From Verrucomicrobiales bacterium (GTDB lineage Bacteria; Verrucomicrobiota; Verrucomicrobiia; Verrucomicrobiales; DEV007), in contig JAGPCC010000013.1 of NCBI GenBank assembly GCA_018058245.1, positions 1 to 35,076 of the forward strand: a DNA stretch of 35,076 nucleotides. Direction: 5' to 3'. Numbering within the stretch: the stretch's first letter is position 1; every line of letters starts with the position of its first letter. Positions 7,272 through 16,095 of this stretch are shown here, piece after piece. The translations under genes were made by a program, and so were the position numbers. The notes under the pieces were generated by a model. It saw only the letters and a program-made list of their open reading frames with translations. It was not told where the DNA came from and ran no database searches.

Positions 7272-10200
7272 ATGCGCCTAAAGTCACTTGAGATTCACGG
7301 ATTCAAATCCTTCGCCGACAAGACGAAGCTTGAGTTCCATGAAGGTGTGACAGGAATCGTTGGACCAAACGGGTGCGGCAAATCCAACATTGTCGACGCG
7401 ATGCGATGGGTGCTAGGTGAGACTTCCGCCAAGGCTCTCCGAGGTGGCGAGATGTCGGACGTGATCTTCAACGGAACGGATCGGCGAGCGGCACTCGGCA
7501 TGGCCGAAGTCACCCTGACCCTTTCCGGTTGTGCCGGCATTCTTGAAACGGACTACGATGAAGTCTCGTTGGGCCGCCGCGTTTTCCGGGACGGAAAGAG
7601 CGACTACCTGATCAACAAACAGCCTTGCCGGCTAAAGGACATCCACAATCTCCTCATGGGGACAGGAATTGGCCGGACGAGCTATTCCATCATGGAGCAA
7701 GGGAAGATCGACATGCTCCTCAGCTCCAAACCGGAGGATCGTCGTGCCGTTTTCGAAGAAGCCGCCGGCATCACCAAATACAAAGCACAAAAGAAGGAAG
7801 CGCTCCGGAAACTCGACTACACCGAGGTCAACCTCGTCCGCATCCGTGATGTCATTGCAGAAAATGAGCGTCAGATTCGCTCACTCTCTCGTCAGGCGTC
7901 CAAGGCAAAACGGTATCAGTCCCTCTTCGACGACGTGCGTACGTTGGAACTGCACCTCAGTCACAAGAACTGGCGAGAGTTACGCGGAGAGAAATCGGAA
8001 CTGACGACGTCGATGCGCAACTTGCGACTTCGGCAGGATCAGCTGGAAGACGCCATCGAAAAGCGTCAGGCCGAAATGGCGTCTGCCCGTGTCGAATACC
8101 AGGAGATCGAGTCCCGCCTCGCGGAACTACAGGCGATACTCGCACGACTGGAAAATGAAATCAGTAGTGCTAACAATCGCATTGAATTCAACGGCGAACG
8201 TGCTCACGAGCATTCCATACTCATTCGCAAACACGAAACCGAGATCACTCAGGCGGCGGAAAAGCGGACGCGGCAGGACTCCGACATTGAGAATGCAAAC
8301 CGACAACTGGAAGCCGTCGCGCTCCGGATTTCGAGCGAGCAGATTCTCGTAGAAGAGCTGGAAACGGAAAATCGCCAGGCTCGCGCACGGCGCGAGGAAC
8401 TCAATCTGAGTCTCCGCCAGGTCGAAGAGGAAAAAAGCAAACTTAACAGTCGTATCGCGAGCCTCGAAGCCACGATCTCGACGAATGAAAGCCAGTCGGA
8501 GTCCGATCAATTGCGCGCAAATCAGCTGACGGACGAGATTGCTCGGCTCCGTTTTGATGAAGACTCCCGCCAGACGGATGGTGCCGAGCTGAAAGACCGT
8601 ATCGCCGGCCACCAAAGTTCTATCGAGATCTACGAGGAAAATCTGAGCGAACTGGAGCAAAAATTCCATCGCGCGAAGAGATCCGCTGCGGACATGCAGG
8701 AGGATCTCGCGTCCCTTCACAAGTTGCGGGCGGAAAAGCGCTCTCGACTTGAAGTGCTCGAGCAACTCATCGCCGATGGAGAAGGTTTTGAAAAAGGCAC
8801 CCAAGCGGTGCTAAAAGGGCTCGATGATCCCGCCTACTACGGAGACCGCATCCGGCAACCGCTCGCCACCTACATCGAAGTGGATGCGCTCTACGCAGAT
8901 GCGATCGAGGCAGCCTTGGGACGGCTTCTCCAGGCAGTCATCGTCGCCGATGCGGAAGTTGCCGAACAGGTGATTACCTCTCTTCGCGAGGGCAAAATCG
9001 GGCAAGCGTCCCTCATCGCAGAAAGTCATCTCGACGGGAAAGCAGAGACCGCTCGGGAGAAACCTCCGCTCGGTGCCATTGGCTGGGCGATCGACAAAGT
9101 GACAGCCCAAGCCCGAGTGGCTCCATTCATACAGCGCCTCCTTTCCGACGTCCTGCTCGTCGAAGATCTGAACACCGCGCTTCGGATGCGAGAGACTCAT
9201 CCCGACCACGCCATCGCGACACTTACCGGTGAGTTCATCACGCAGGAAGGGATCATCCACGGCGGTCGTACCGGCGATGAATCCGTCTCGGTACTGCGGA
9301 TGCAGACAGAGATCCGGGACCTGAGCACCCTGACAAACACGCTTGACGAAGAAGTCGTCCAGAGACAGGAACGTCGGGACGAATTGAATCGCCGAGTCGA
9401 TGAATTCGAAGACTCTCTTCATGACGCTCGCGAACGACTCCAACAAAAACGTGTCGCCTCGTCGACCCTCGAAGGCAAACTCGCGCTCATCGAACGGGAC
9501 TTGAATCAGTTCCACAACCGGATCGAAAGCCTCGAGTGGGAAAGGAAGGAAGTCGAAGATCGGAAAACAAAAGTGACGCTCGAACTACAGGCCAACCGCA
9601 CCGAGAGAACGACAACCCTGACAAGAGTCGAGGATCTTAACGGAGTGACGCAATCGACCTTAGGGGACCTAGATGCCGCTCGCACGCGCGAGGAGGAACT
9701 CGCAGGAAAAGTGACCGAGGCGCGCACTTGCTTAGCAGTGGAACAGGGAACCCGCCAGAATCTCGAAGAGCAGCGAGAGCCGATGCTTGCCCGACTCAAT
9801 GAATTGATCGAACTCATCGGACGCCGCGAGTCGGAGATCGCCAGCTATCGTGAACGCATTGCAAACTCCACTCTCGAAACGGCAACCCTTCAGGAACAGA
9901 TCCATCTCTGGCAGACCGAGGTGAGCACTGCGGCCGAAGAGAGAGAGACGATTCTCACGGAACGCAACGGTTACTCCGCACGGATTGAAGAAGGGGAAGG
10001 AGAACTCACGAAAATGCGCCGCGAGGTTCAGACGGTCGCAACGCAGCGGGGAAAAGAGGAAGTCAAAGTCGCCCAACTTGACATCAATCTGGAAAACATC
10101 GAACGGACCTGTCGGGATCGGTATCGGACGGAATTGGAGTTTTTCGAGCCGGACAGTCACGCCCTCCTTCTTGCGATTGAAGAGCGCAAAAAAAACGGCG

Positions 10201-11075
10201 CGGCTCGTTTGAAGAGTTTTGCGGATTTCGACGGCGAAAACGAGAACGAGGTGACCACCCCGTCGGTGAACCCAGAGTCCATCGAATCGGAGGAACGGAC
10301 CGAACTCACGGAGGGCTCCGAAACGGCCTCATCCGATGAATCCCTCGACGAGAATTTCCTCGAGGATCCAGCGGAACCTGACTGGCCATTTGTGGAGGAT
10401 GTCGTTTCGCAGTTGCGCACGAAACTCGACTCGATGGGGCCGGTGAACATCGACGCCATTGAGGAGTTCGACGAGCTCGAAGAGCATTACAAGTTCAACG
10501 TACAGCAACTCGAAGATCTAGAAAATTCCAAAGAGGAACTACTCCGCATGATCGCTAGGATCAACCGTGATACACGGAAAATGTTCTCGGAAACGTTTGA
10601 AAAGATCCGGAAGAATTTTCGAGACATGTTCCGGGAACTCTTCGGTGACAAAGCGAAAGCAGACCTTGTTCTCATGGACGAGAGCGACCCTCTCGAGTGC
10701 GGTATCGACATCATCGCAAAACCTCCCGGCAAAAAATTGCAATCGATCAGCTTAATGTCCGGCGGCGAACGTTCCATGACCGCCGTGGCACTCCTCTTTG
10801 GCATTTATATGGTGAAGCCGTCCCCCTTCTGTGTCCTCGACGAGCTCGACGCTCCGCTCGATGAAGCAAATATCACTCGATTTATCCGAGTGCTCGACCG
10901 TTTCATCGGAGGAAGTCAGTTCGTGATCGTGACGCACAGCAAACGCACCATGTCTCGCGCAGATGTCATGTACGGCGTCTCCATGGAGGAATTCGGAGTC
11001 TCCAAAACGGTCGGCGTGACTTTCTCAAAAGCGAACGAGTCGAAAGGCGGCAAACAAGCATCGATCGGCGGCTGA
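7272..11075 (+). CDS. smc: Chromosome segregation protein SMC
   Basis: The 1267-residue product is a full SMC ATPase. The N-terminal head starts MRLKSLEIHGFKSFADKT and carries Walker A GPNGCGKSNI at 31-40. Long coiled coils (about 170-510 and 680-960) flank a hinge at about 515-680. The C-terminal head has the signature LMSGGERSMTAVALLFGIY at about 1161 and Walker B FCVLDELDAPLDEANI about 25 residues later. SMC dimers with ScpA/ScpB load at origins and organise the chromosome. An acidic, Glu/Ser-rich insert at about 975-1046 lies before the C-terminal head. No scpA/scpB is present in the window. The start ATG follows a pyrimidine-rich stretch without Shine-Dalgarno. Confidence 0.95.
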   Translation: MRLKSLEIHGFKSFADKTKLEFHEGVTGIVGPNGCGKSNIVDAMRWVLGETSAKALRGGEMSDVIFNGTDRRAALGMAEVTLTLSGCAGILETDYDEVSLGRRVFRDGKSDYLINKQPCRLKDIHNLLMGTGIGRTSYSIMEQGKIDMLLSSKPEDRRAVFEEAAGITKYKAQKKEALRKLDYTEVNLVRIRDVIAENERQIRSLSRQASKAKRYQSLFDDVRTLELHLSHKNWRELRGEKSELTTSMRNLRLRQDQLEDAIEKRQAEMASARVEYQEIESRLAELQAILARLENEISSANNRIEFNGERAHEHSILIRKHETEITQAAEKRTRQDSDIENANRQLEAVALRISSEQILVEELETENRQARARREELNLSLRQVEEEKSKLNSRIASLEATISTNESQSESDQLRANQLTDEIARLRFDEDSRQTDGAELKDRIAGHQSSIEIYEENLSELEQKFHRAKRSAADMQEDLASLHKLRAEKRSRLEVLEQLIADGEGFEKGTQAVLKGLDDPAYYGDRIRQPLATYIEVDALYADAIEAALGRLLQAVIVADAEVAEQVITSLREGKIGQASLIAESHLDGKAETAREKPPLGAIGWAIDKVTAQARVAPFIQRLLSDVLLVEDLNTALRMRETHPDHAIATLTGEFITQEGIIHGGRTGDESVSVLRMQTEIRDLSTLTNTLDEEVVQRQERRDELNRRVDEFEDSLHDARERLQQKRVASSTLEGKLALIERDLNQFHNRIESLEWERKEVEDRKTKVTLELQANRTERTTTLTRVEDLNGVTQSTLGDLDAARTREEELAGKVTEARTCLAVEQGTRQNLEEQREPMLARLNELIELIGRRESEIASYRERIANSTLETATLQEQIHLWQTEVSTAAEERETILTERNGYSARIEEGEGELTKMRREVQTVATQRGKEEVKVAQLDINLENIERTCRDRYRTELEFFEPDSHALLLAIEERKKNGAARLKSFADFDGENENEVTTPSVNPESIESEERTELTEGSETASSDESLDENFLEDPAEPDWPFVEDVVSQLRTKLDSMGPVNIDAIEEFDELEEHYKFNVQQLEDLENSKEELLRMIARINRDTRKMFSETFEKIRKNFRDMFRELFGDKAKADLVLMDESDPLECGIDIIAKPPGKKLQSISLMSGGERSMTAVALLFGIYMVKPSPFCVLDELDAPLDEANITRFIRVLDRFIGGSQFVIVTHSKRTMSRADVMYGVSMEEFGVSKTVGVTFSKANESKGGKQASIGG

Positions 11076-11153
11076 GGCATCTACTGAAAATTCATTTTTC
11101 GCCCCTACGAAATATTGCTTGAGGGCAGGGTTCTTTCCCACCACCGTTTACCC

Positions 11154-12041
11154 ATGAGATTCACCGTCCCCCTTCTTTCGGTGCTTGGAACAGCACTGAC
11201 AGCGATCAGCCCGTTGCGGGCAGCGGAGTCCCCCCCCGTCACAAAACCGGGTATTCGCGAGCTCAAGCTCGTCACTGACATCCAAGCCATCACCCCGGGC
11301 AAACCGTTTACCATCGCCCTCGTGATCGATCCGCAAGCGGGTTATCACACCTACTGGCGCGGCCCCGGTATCGTGGGAGTCGCTACCGCGATGAAATGGA
11401 CACTGCCAGAGGGATTTACAGCAGGCGCGATCCAATGGCCGGCACCGCAAAAGGTCAATATGGCAGGAATCACCGCCTACGGATATCGGGAGAGGACACT
11501 TCTCTTGACCAAGGTCACTCCACCGAAAGAAATCGCGGGTAACGAAGTCACCCTCCAAGTAAAATGCATCTGGATGGCTTGCGCGACCTCGTGCAACCCT
11601 GGTCTTGCGGAGCTCTCGCTCACCCTCCCCGTGCAAGACACCGGAAAGCCAGAACAACCCGATGCGAAAGTAGCGACCGAAATCGAAGCCGTTCGCACAT
11701 CACTCCCCCCGTCAGCGCCATCGTCATGGAAAATCGTTGTCCGGTCTCCTTCTGCCGTCGAAATTGCGCTAGAGATCGAAATCCCCGACCTGAAAATTAA
11801 GGACACTGAATCCGTCTATTTCTACAGTGACGACATGCAGGTCGATTCCGATGAACCACAAGCGATCTCCTTGGATGACGCTGGCCGTCTCCAGTTACGG
11901 CTTGTCCGGCCCGAGTTTGCTCCGCGCTCCCCTGACCATCTCTCCGGCCTCCTTTTCTGTTCCCAGCCTTGGCCGGGTCTGAATTCCCACTACGTCGAAA
12001 TTTCAGCACCTTGGCCTGCGGGCACCTTTCCCCATGAGTAA
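11154..12041 (+). CDS. Secreted DsbD N-terminal-domain-like protein
   Basis: The protein (295 residues from the ATG at 11154) has a typical signal peptide, MRFTVPLLSVLGTALTAISP ending near AAES. The mature part matches the N-terminal periplasmic domain of DsbD/ScsB-like thiol reductases: PGKPFTIALVIDPQAGYHTY, YWRGPG, MAGITAYGYRERTLLL, and the Cys pair C143/C147 in MACATSCNPG. DsbD normally passes electrons from its membrane domain through this domain to periplasmic partners. Here the membrane and thioredoxin domains are absent, so it is a stand-alone version; its electron donor is unknown. An upstream start at 11115 would place extra residues before the signal peptide and is not preferred. 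Its stop overlaps the SET gene start by eight bases. Confidence 0.78.
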   Translation: MRFTVPLLSVLGTALTAISPLRAAESPPVTKPGIRELKLVTDIQAITPGKPFTIALVIDPQAGYHTYWRGPGIVGVATAMKWTLPEGFTAGAIQWPAPQKVNMAGITAYGYRERTLLLTKVTPPKEIAGNEVTLQVKCIWMACATSCNPGLAELSLTLPVQDTGKPEQPDAKVATEIEAVRTSLPPSAPSSWKIVVRSPSAVEIALEIEIPDLKIKDTESVYFYSDDMQVDSDEPQAISLDDAGRLQLRLVRPEFAPRSPDHLSGLLFCSQPWPGLNSHYVEISAPWPAGTFPHE

Positions 12042-12573
12042 ACGGTCTGCGCTGAAGCGAGGCGAACGCTGTGACTCCGACTGGTGTGAGGTGCGACACT
12101 CCGGGATCCATGGACGCGGACTTTTCGCCAAGCAAAGAATCCCGGAAAACACCGCCGTCATTCAATATATCGGGGAAAAAATCGATAAGGAGGAGTCAAC
12201 CACAAGGGGCTGGGCGCAGATCGATCTCGCCAAACTGACCGGAGACGCTGCCGTCTACATCTTCGCTCTCGATGATGACTATGATCTAGACGGGAAGACA
12301 CCCAAAAACGCTGCCCGACTCATCAATCACAGCTGTTCCCCGAACTGCGAGTCCTACATCGACGAAGGAGAAATCTGGATCGCGTCCCTGCGCGAAATTG
12401 CCGAAGGGGAGGAACTCTTCTTTAACTACGGATTTGACCTCGATTACTTCGAAGATCACCCATGTCTCTGTGGCAGCACCAACTGCGTCGGGTTCATTGC
12501 TGGGGAGGAATTCTGGACCGATCTGAAAAAGCGGCTCGCCAAACCCGCCCGGAAAAAGAAACAGAAGGGCTGA
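12034..12573 (+). CDS. SET-domain protein lysine methyltransferase-like
   Basis: The 179-residue product carries a complete small SET domain. Visible motifs are HGRGLFAKQRIPENTAVIQY (28-46 region), the SAM/knot motif RLINHSCSPNCE (95-106), EELFFNYGFD with Tyr132, and a post-SET Cys cluster CLCGSTNCVGF (C144, C146, C151). Such enzymes use S-adenosylmethionine to methylate lysine side chains. SET domains are typical of eukaryotes but occur in some bacteria, in chlamydiae acting on histone-like proteins. The target here is unknown. It lacks a signal peptide, so it is cytoplasmic although translationally coupled (ATGAGTAA overlap) to the secreted DsbD-like gene. A Lys-rich tail (PARKKKQKG) closes the protein. 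It ends seven bases from the convergent LysM gene. Confidence 0.88.
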   Translation: MSKRSALKRGERCDSDWCEVRHSGIHGRGLFAKQRIPENTAVIQYIGEKIDKEESTTRGWAQIDLAKLTGDAAVYIFALDDDYDLDGKTPKNAARLINHSCSPNCESYIDEGEIWIASLREIAEGEELFFNYGFDLDYFEDHPCLCGSTNCVGFIAGEEFWTDLKKRLAKPARKKKQKG

Positions 12574-12580
12574 CCCGCCT

Positions 12581-13216
12581 TTAAGGAATCCGCAGACTCT
12601 GGCCGGTCCGGATGCTATCGCCGGAAAGTCCATTCACCCGTTTGAGCTCAGCAACGGAGGTGTGATACCGCCCTGCGAGCGAAAAAAGAGTGTCGCCGGA
12701 AGCCACTTTGTGATAACTCGCCGCTTTCGCGGGTGCTGGTTTTGCGGAAGATGGTGCTGCTGCGGCTGAGTTACTGCCCGCCGAAGCGAGAACGGTCATC
12801 TCCGAAGCCCCTGACACACCGGTGCCAGCAATGGCACCGGCGCTGCTTCCGACAACTCCCGCAGGTCCGACAAAATCCCCCGTATTCCGCGAAGCCGAGG
12901 CCTCTGCATAGGTCGGATACGAAGTCGATTGCCCACCGCCCGTCGGAGAAGTAGACGCCATTTCCGTAGGGGGCTCTGCTACTTTGTTTGCGGAGCGGTC
13001 TCTCCCCGAGGAATTGTCGCGGACCCAGTCCTTACGATAATTCCCACTCTCATCGAAGGGATAATCTTTTTTCTCCATGCCGTGACCAGCTGGAGTTTTC
13101 AACTTTGCCTGATCGTATTTCACATCCTTGTAGCTCTTTGCGACCGTTTTACACTGCGTCAAGAAGAGAGGGATGATCAAAAAAAACAACGGGAGCACAT
13201 TCTTGGAAAAGGCCAT
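12581..13216 (-). CDS. LysM-domain lipoprotein
   Basis: From the ATG at 13216 the product is 211 residues. It begins with a hydrophobic signal and a lipobox-like LFLTQC (Cys22), so it is probably a lipoprotein, although Gln before the Cys is unusual. A charged segment and a long Ser/Ala/Gly/Thr-rich linker follow. A C-terminal LysM domain (SYHKVASGDTLFSLAGRYHT to the end) binds peptidoglycan N-acetylglucosamine. The likely role is as a cell-wall-attached structural protein. An upstream in-frame start at 13267 would put 17 residues before the signal sequence and is rejected. The upstream minus-strand gene is the thioredoxin-like protein, 98 bases away. Confidence 0.8.
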   Translation of the reverse strand: MAFSKNVLPLFFLIIPLFLTQCKTVAKSYKDVKYDQAKLKTPAGHGMEKKDYPFDESGNYRKDWVRDNSSGRDRSANKVAEPPTEMASTSPTGGGQSTSYPTYAEASASRNTGDFVGPAGVVGSSAGAIAGTGVSGASEMTVLASAGSNSAAAAPSSAKPAPAKAASYHKVASGDTLFSLAGRYHTSVAELKRVNGLSGDSIRTGQSLRIP

Positions 13217-13288
13217 AACAGAAGAGAGTTGTATCCAAGAGACGATCCAGTATGGCCACCCCTTCACAGAAACTCTCTAAAATTACCA

Positions 13289-13315
13289 AACTTTTCCTAA
13301 AAATAAAGAAAAGTT
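13289..13315 (-). terminator. Hairpin at the 3' end of the thioredoxin-like gene
   Basis: Perfect 8-bp arms AACTTTTC (13289-13296) and GAAAAGTT (13308-13315) flank an 11-base A-rich loop. The structure overlaps the stop codon at 13314 on the minus strand. The following T-content is moderate (TGGTAATTTT), so this is a weak terminator or mRNA-end structure. Confidence 0.3.
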
Positions 13316-14255
13316 AATTTTTCTCTGGAGCTTGGGACGGACTGGTGCCTTTCGAAATGTTTTCCAACTGTTCCTTTGCCGTCGCCCCCGTTTCTGTCTC
13401 CACCGAGATCTTCATGACCTCTCGCAGAGTCGAGACATAACCGACCGCATCGTCCAATTGACGTTGCACCGTCGCCTTATTCATCAAGGCTCGCTGCAGG
13501 ACTTCCCCTTCCAGCTTGCCTTCTAAAATATACGAATCCGTCAATTGGATCATTTCTTTCCACTTGGACGAAGCCGTGAGCACTTGCAATCGCGCGCTGT
13601 AGTCGGCATCTGCGATCATTCTCAAGTAAGTCTCTTTAAGTCCTAGGGTATTCTCCGGGTCAGCGGCCAAAATATCGCCCATTTCTCTGCGGTAAAATCG
13701 AGCCGTGAGGATTCCGGGCAGTTCAGGGATACTCTCGACAAGCTTTTTCGCCCTCTCCAGACCCACTAATGAACCCGCTTCGCTCGCGAGGGCGCGGCGT
13801 GCCTGATGAGCCTCCGCCATGCCCAAGATCTGCGCAGCATACTCTGCGGGGGGGAGAGGCTGGAAACCGTTTACCCCAAAAGGGCGAGCCTCTACATCCG
13901 TCAAGACCACGGTCGGAAAACCTTTCGCCTGATAGACGGCCCGCAAAAAAGACTTTTGCGCAGCCTCTTCTTTCGGGAGTTTTCCACTCTTCGGATACTC
14001 CAGTTTTAAGAGCGTAAAATGAGGCGCGACCGCCTCCATGAAGGCTGGCTGTCCGAGAATGTCCTGGTAGAATTTCCCGCAGATATCAATCCAGTCCGTT
14101 CCGGTAAAAACGATCATGAGATCTTTGCCTTCTGTTCTTGCCTCCTGAAGAGCGGTGGGATAGTCGCCGTGCCAAACGGCAACATCAGCAGCTCGCGCCG
14201 GCACCGAAACAAGGGAAACCGGAAGAAGACAAAGGAGGAAAAAAGATCGTTTCAT
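13314..14255 (-). CDS. Secreted thioredoxin-like protein with helical C-terminal domain
   Basis: The product is 313 residues from the ATG at 14255. It begins with a signal peptide (MKRSFFLLCLLPVSLVSV, cleavage near ARAAD). Residues about 30-150 form a thioredoxin fold (DLMIVFTGTDWIDICGKFY, later GFPTVVLTDVEARPFG with the cis-Pro). At the active site the usual WCxxC reads W-I-D-I-C: the first Cys is replaced by Ile56 and only Cys59 remains, so classical disulfide exchange is unlikely. The C-terminal 150 residues are helical and TPR-like. The role may be chaperone-like or scaffolding (inference). An upstream start at 14333 is rejected because the signal peptide begins at 14255. The divergent cytochrome c gene lies 145 bases away. 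Confidence 0.75.
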   Translation of the reverse strand: MKRSFFLLCLLPVSLVSVPARAADVAVWHGDYPTALQEARTEGKDLMIVFTGTDWIDICGKFYQDILGQPAFMEAVAPHFTLLKLEYPKSGKLPKEEAAQKSFLRAVYQAKGFPTVVLTDVEARPFGVNGFQPLPPAEYAAQILGMAEAHQARRALASEAGSLVGLERAKKLVESIPELPGILTARFYRREMGDILAADPENTLGLKETYLRMIADADYSARLQVLTASSKWKEMIQLTDSYILEGKLEGEVLQRALMNKATVQRQLDDAVGYVSTLREVMKISVETETGATAKEQLENISKGTSPSQAPEKN

Positions 14256-14400
14256 AAAGAGTGAGGAGCGGGAAAAGAGATCACCTCTCTTCTCTATTGT
14301 GGTGAAAGGGACGGTTCGCGACAACAGAATCATGGAAAATTTGCCCCTCCGTCATACACGAAGACCTTTTGACCGCAATCGGAAGATATTCTAGTCTTTG

Positions 14401-16068
14401 ATGTTCCGAATTCAAATGACGCGATTTCCCTCTCTCCTCCTCGCTCTGGTTTTCTTCTGGGTTCCCTGCTCCGAAGGTCAGGACAACAAAGTTATCGAAC
14501 TGGGACGTGCCACCTTGCAGTCTTGTGTCGCCTGCCACGGTCCTGACGGTAAAGGAGTCAAAGCCGGTGATTTACAGATGGCACCTTCCCTGCACGATTC
14601 GAAGTTCATCAAGGAGGATCATCCCGAAGAGCTCACCGCCATCGTCCTGAAGGGGATCCTGAAAGAAGGAAATGAATACATCCAGGCGATGCTCGCTCTG
14701 GAGGCAGCCTTGAACGATGAACAAATCGCCGCGCTGATCTCCTACGTGACGCAGGAATTCGGGGGAAAACGACGGAAAGTAACACCCTCCGAGGTTGCGG
14801 ATTTCCGCAAAGAATATCGCTCTCGCAAAAGCCCGTGGAAGCGGTCCGAACTCGAAGAGATGCTACTGGAAGCCGCCGCTCCGAAGTTGCTCTCCAATGT
14901 TCGTTACTCCCTCTACCCCGGCGAATGGAAGAAACTCCCCGATTTTTCATCCCTGACTCCTACCTCGACCGGAGAACTGAAAAAGGGGCAAATCGCCCTC
15001 AATCCAGCGAAGGAACAGAAAAAGGGATTCGGAATGGTATTTGATGCCGATCTCACAATCCCGGAATCCGGAGACTATATTTTCGCACTTACCTCGGACG
15101 ACGGTTCTGCACTGATCATTGACGGGGAAACGATTGTCGGCAATGACGGAATCCATCCTGCAAAAACGACATCCATGAAGGAGGCACTGGAAGCCGGCAA
15201 TCACACCATACAAGTCCAGTATTTCGATGGCGGCGGGAACCGGAACCTTTCCCTCTCCGTCAAAGGCCCCCGAAAAATGGGCACGATGTGGCTCTCGTCC
15301 GAACGGACCGATAAGAAAAAGACGGACCAGAGTTTTCCTCCGATTCCGCTTTCTGCGAGAAATCCGGGCGAGGCGATCGTGCAGCGTTCCTTTCTTCCCG
15401 ACGCAAATCCGCGGGCAATCGGAGTTGGATACCCCGGCGAGGTCAATCTTGTCTGGGACGCCGATGTCCTGAACCTCGCCTACGTTTACCGGGGACGTTT
15501 CATGGATGCCTCCACCGAATGGAACGGTCGTGGCTCAGCAAGCACGCCGCTCGGGACAGACCGGGTCAAAATCGTGCAGGGTCTCCCCTTCCAAATGCTC
15601 GAAAGCCTCGACGAACCCTGGCAACCGTTTTCCGAGGCAAAGGTGAAGTATGAACGCGACACCGCCGACCCGCAGAAGGAAATCACCCTCACTGTGAGAC
15701 ATCCCGACTACCAGTTCCACGGATACCGCCTCGATGAGAAACGGTTTCCGACCTTTTCCTACGACTATCGCAAGCTCACAGTGAAGGACCGTTATACTCC
15801 CGAAGAGATCAATGGAGTCACTTCGCTCGTGCGAACCCTCACGTTCTCCGGGGATCCGGAGGAAAACGTCTATCTCCGGATTGCAGATTCGGGGCCGCAA
15901 ACAATGAGCGATGGATGGATCGACGTCGGAGGAAACCTCAAAATCAAAATTGCCGGTGAGGAACCCATTTCCCGGAAGTCGGGCGACAAGAATGAAACGC
16001 TCGTCCCCATCACCAGCGGGAGCGAGATCGTGATCACCTATCGCTGGAACACACCGCTCAAACCCTGA
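14401..16068 (+). CDS. c-type cytochrome with PA14-like domain
   Basis: The roughly 555-residue product has an N-terminal signal sequence (to about residue 26), then a c-type cytochrome domain with heme motif CVACH (42-46) followed by GPDGKG. A PA14-like beta domain follows at about 150-300 (GFGMVFDADLTIPESGDYIF, DDGSALIIDGETI, AGNHTIQVQYFDGG). A C-terminal beta-rich domain of about 245 residues is typical of PVC cytochromes of this class. PA14 domains usually bind carbohydrate. The likely site is the periplasm, passing electrons from the downstream dehydrogenase. Start is 14401 or the ATG at 14416; both leave a good signal peptide. The next gene begins 27 bases after the stop. Confidence 0.85.
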   Translation: MFRIQMTRFPSLLLALVFFWVPCSEGQDNKVIELGRATLQSCVACHGPDGKGVKAGDLQMAPSLHDSKFIKEDHPEELTAIVLKGILKEGNEYIQAMLALEAALNDEQIAALISYVTQEFGGKRRKVTPSEVADFRKEYRSRKSPWKRSELEEMLLEAAAPKLLSNVRYSLYPGEWKKLPDFSSLTPTSTGELKKGQIALNPAKEQKKGFGMVFDADLTIPESGDYIFALTSDDGSALIIDGETIVGNDGIHPAKTTSMKEALEAGNHTIQVQYFDGGGNRNLSLSVKGPRKMGTMWLSSERTDKKKTDQSFPPIPLSARNPGEAIVQRSFLPDANPRAIGVGYPGEVNLVWDADVLNLAYVYRGRFMDASTEWNGRGSASTPLGTDRVKIVQGLPFQMLESLDEPWQPFSEAKVKYERDTADPQKEITLTVRHPDYQFHGYRLDEKRFPTFSYDYRKLTVKDRYTPEEINGVTSLVRTLTFSGDPEENVYLRIADSGPQTMSDGWIDVGGNLKIKIAGEEPISRKSGDKNETLVPITSGSEIVITYRWNTPLKP

Positions 16069-16095
16069 ACTTTTCGACTCAACCCTGTCCGGTCC

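Noticed and set aside
8811-9515. Minus-strand 234-codon frame inside smc
   Set aside because: It is antisense to the SMC hinge region, has no start signal and no recognisable domain; a codon-bias shadow of smc.
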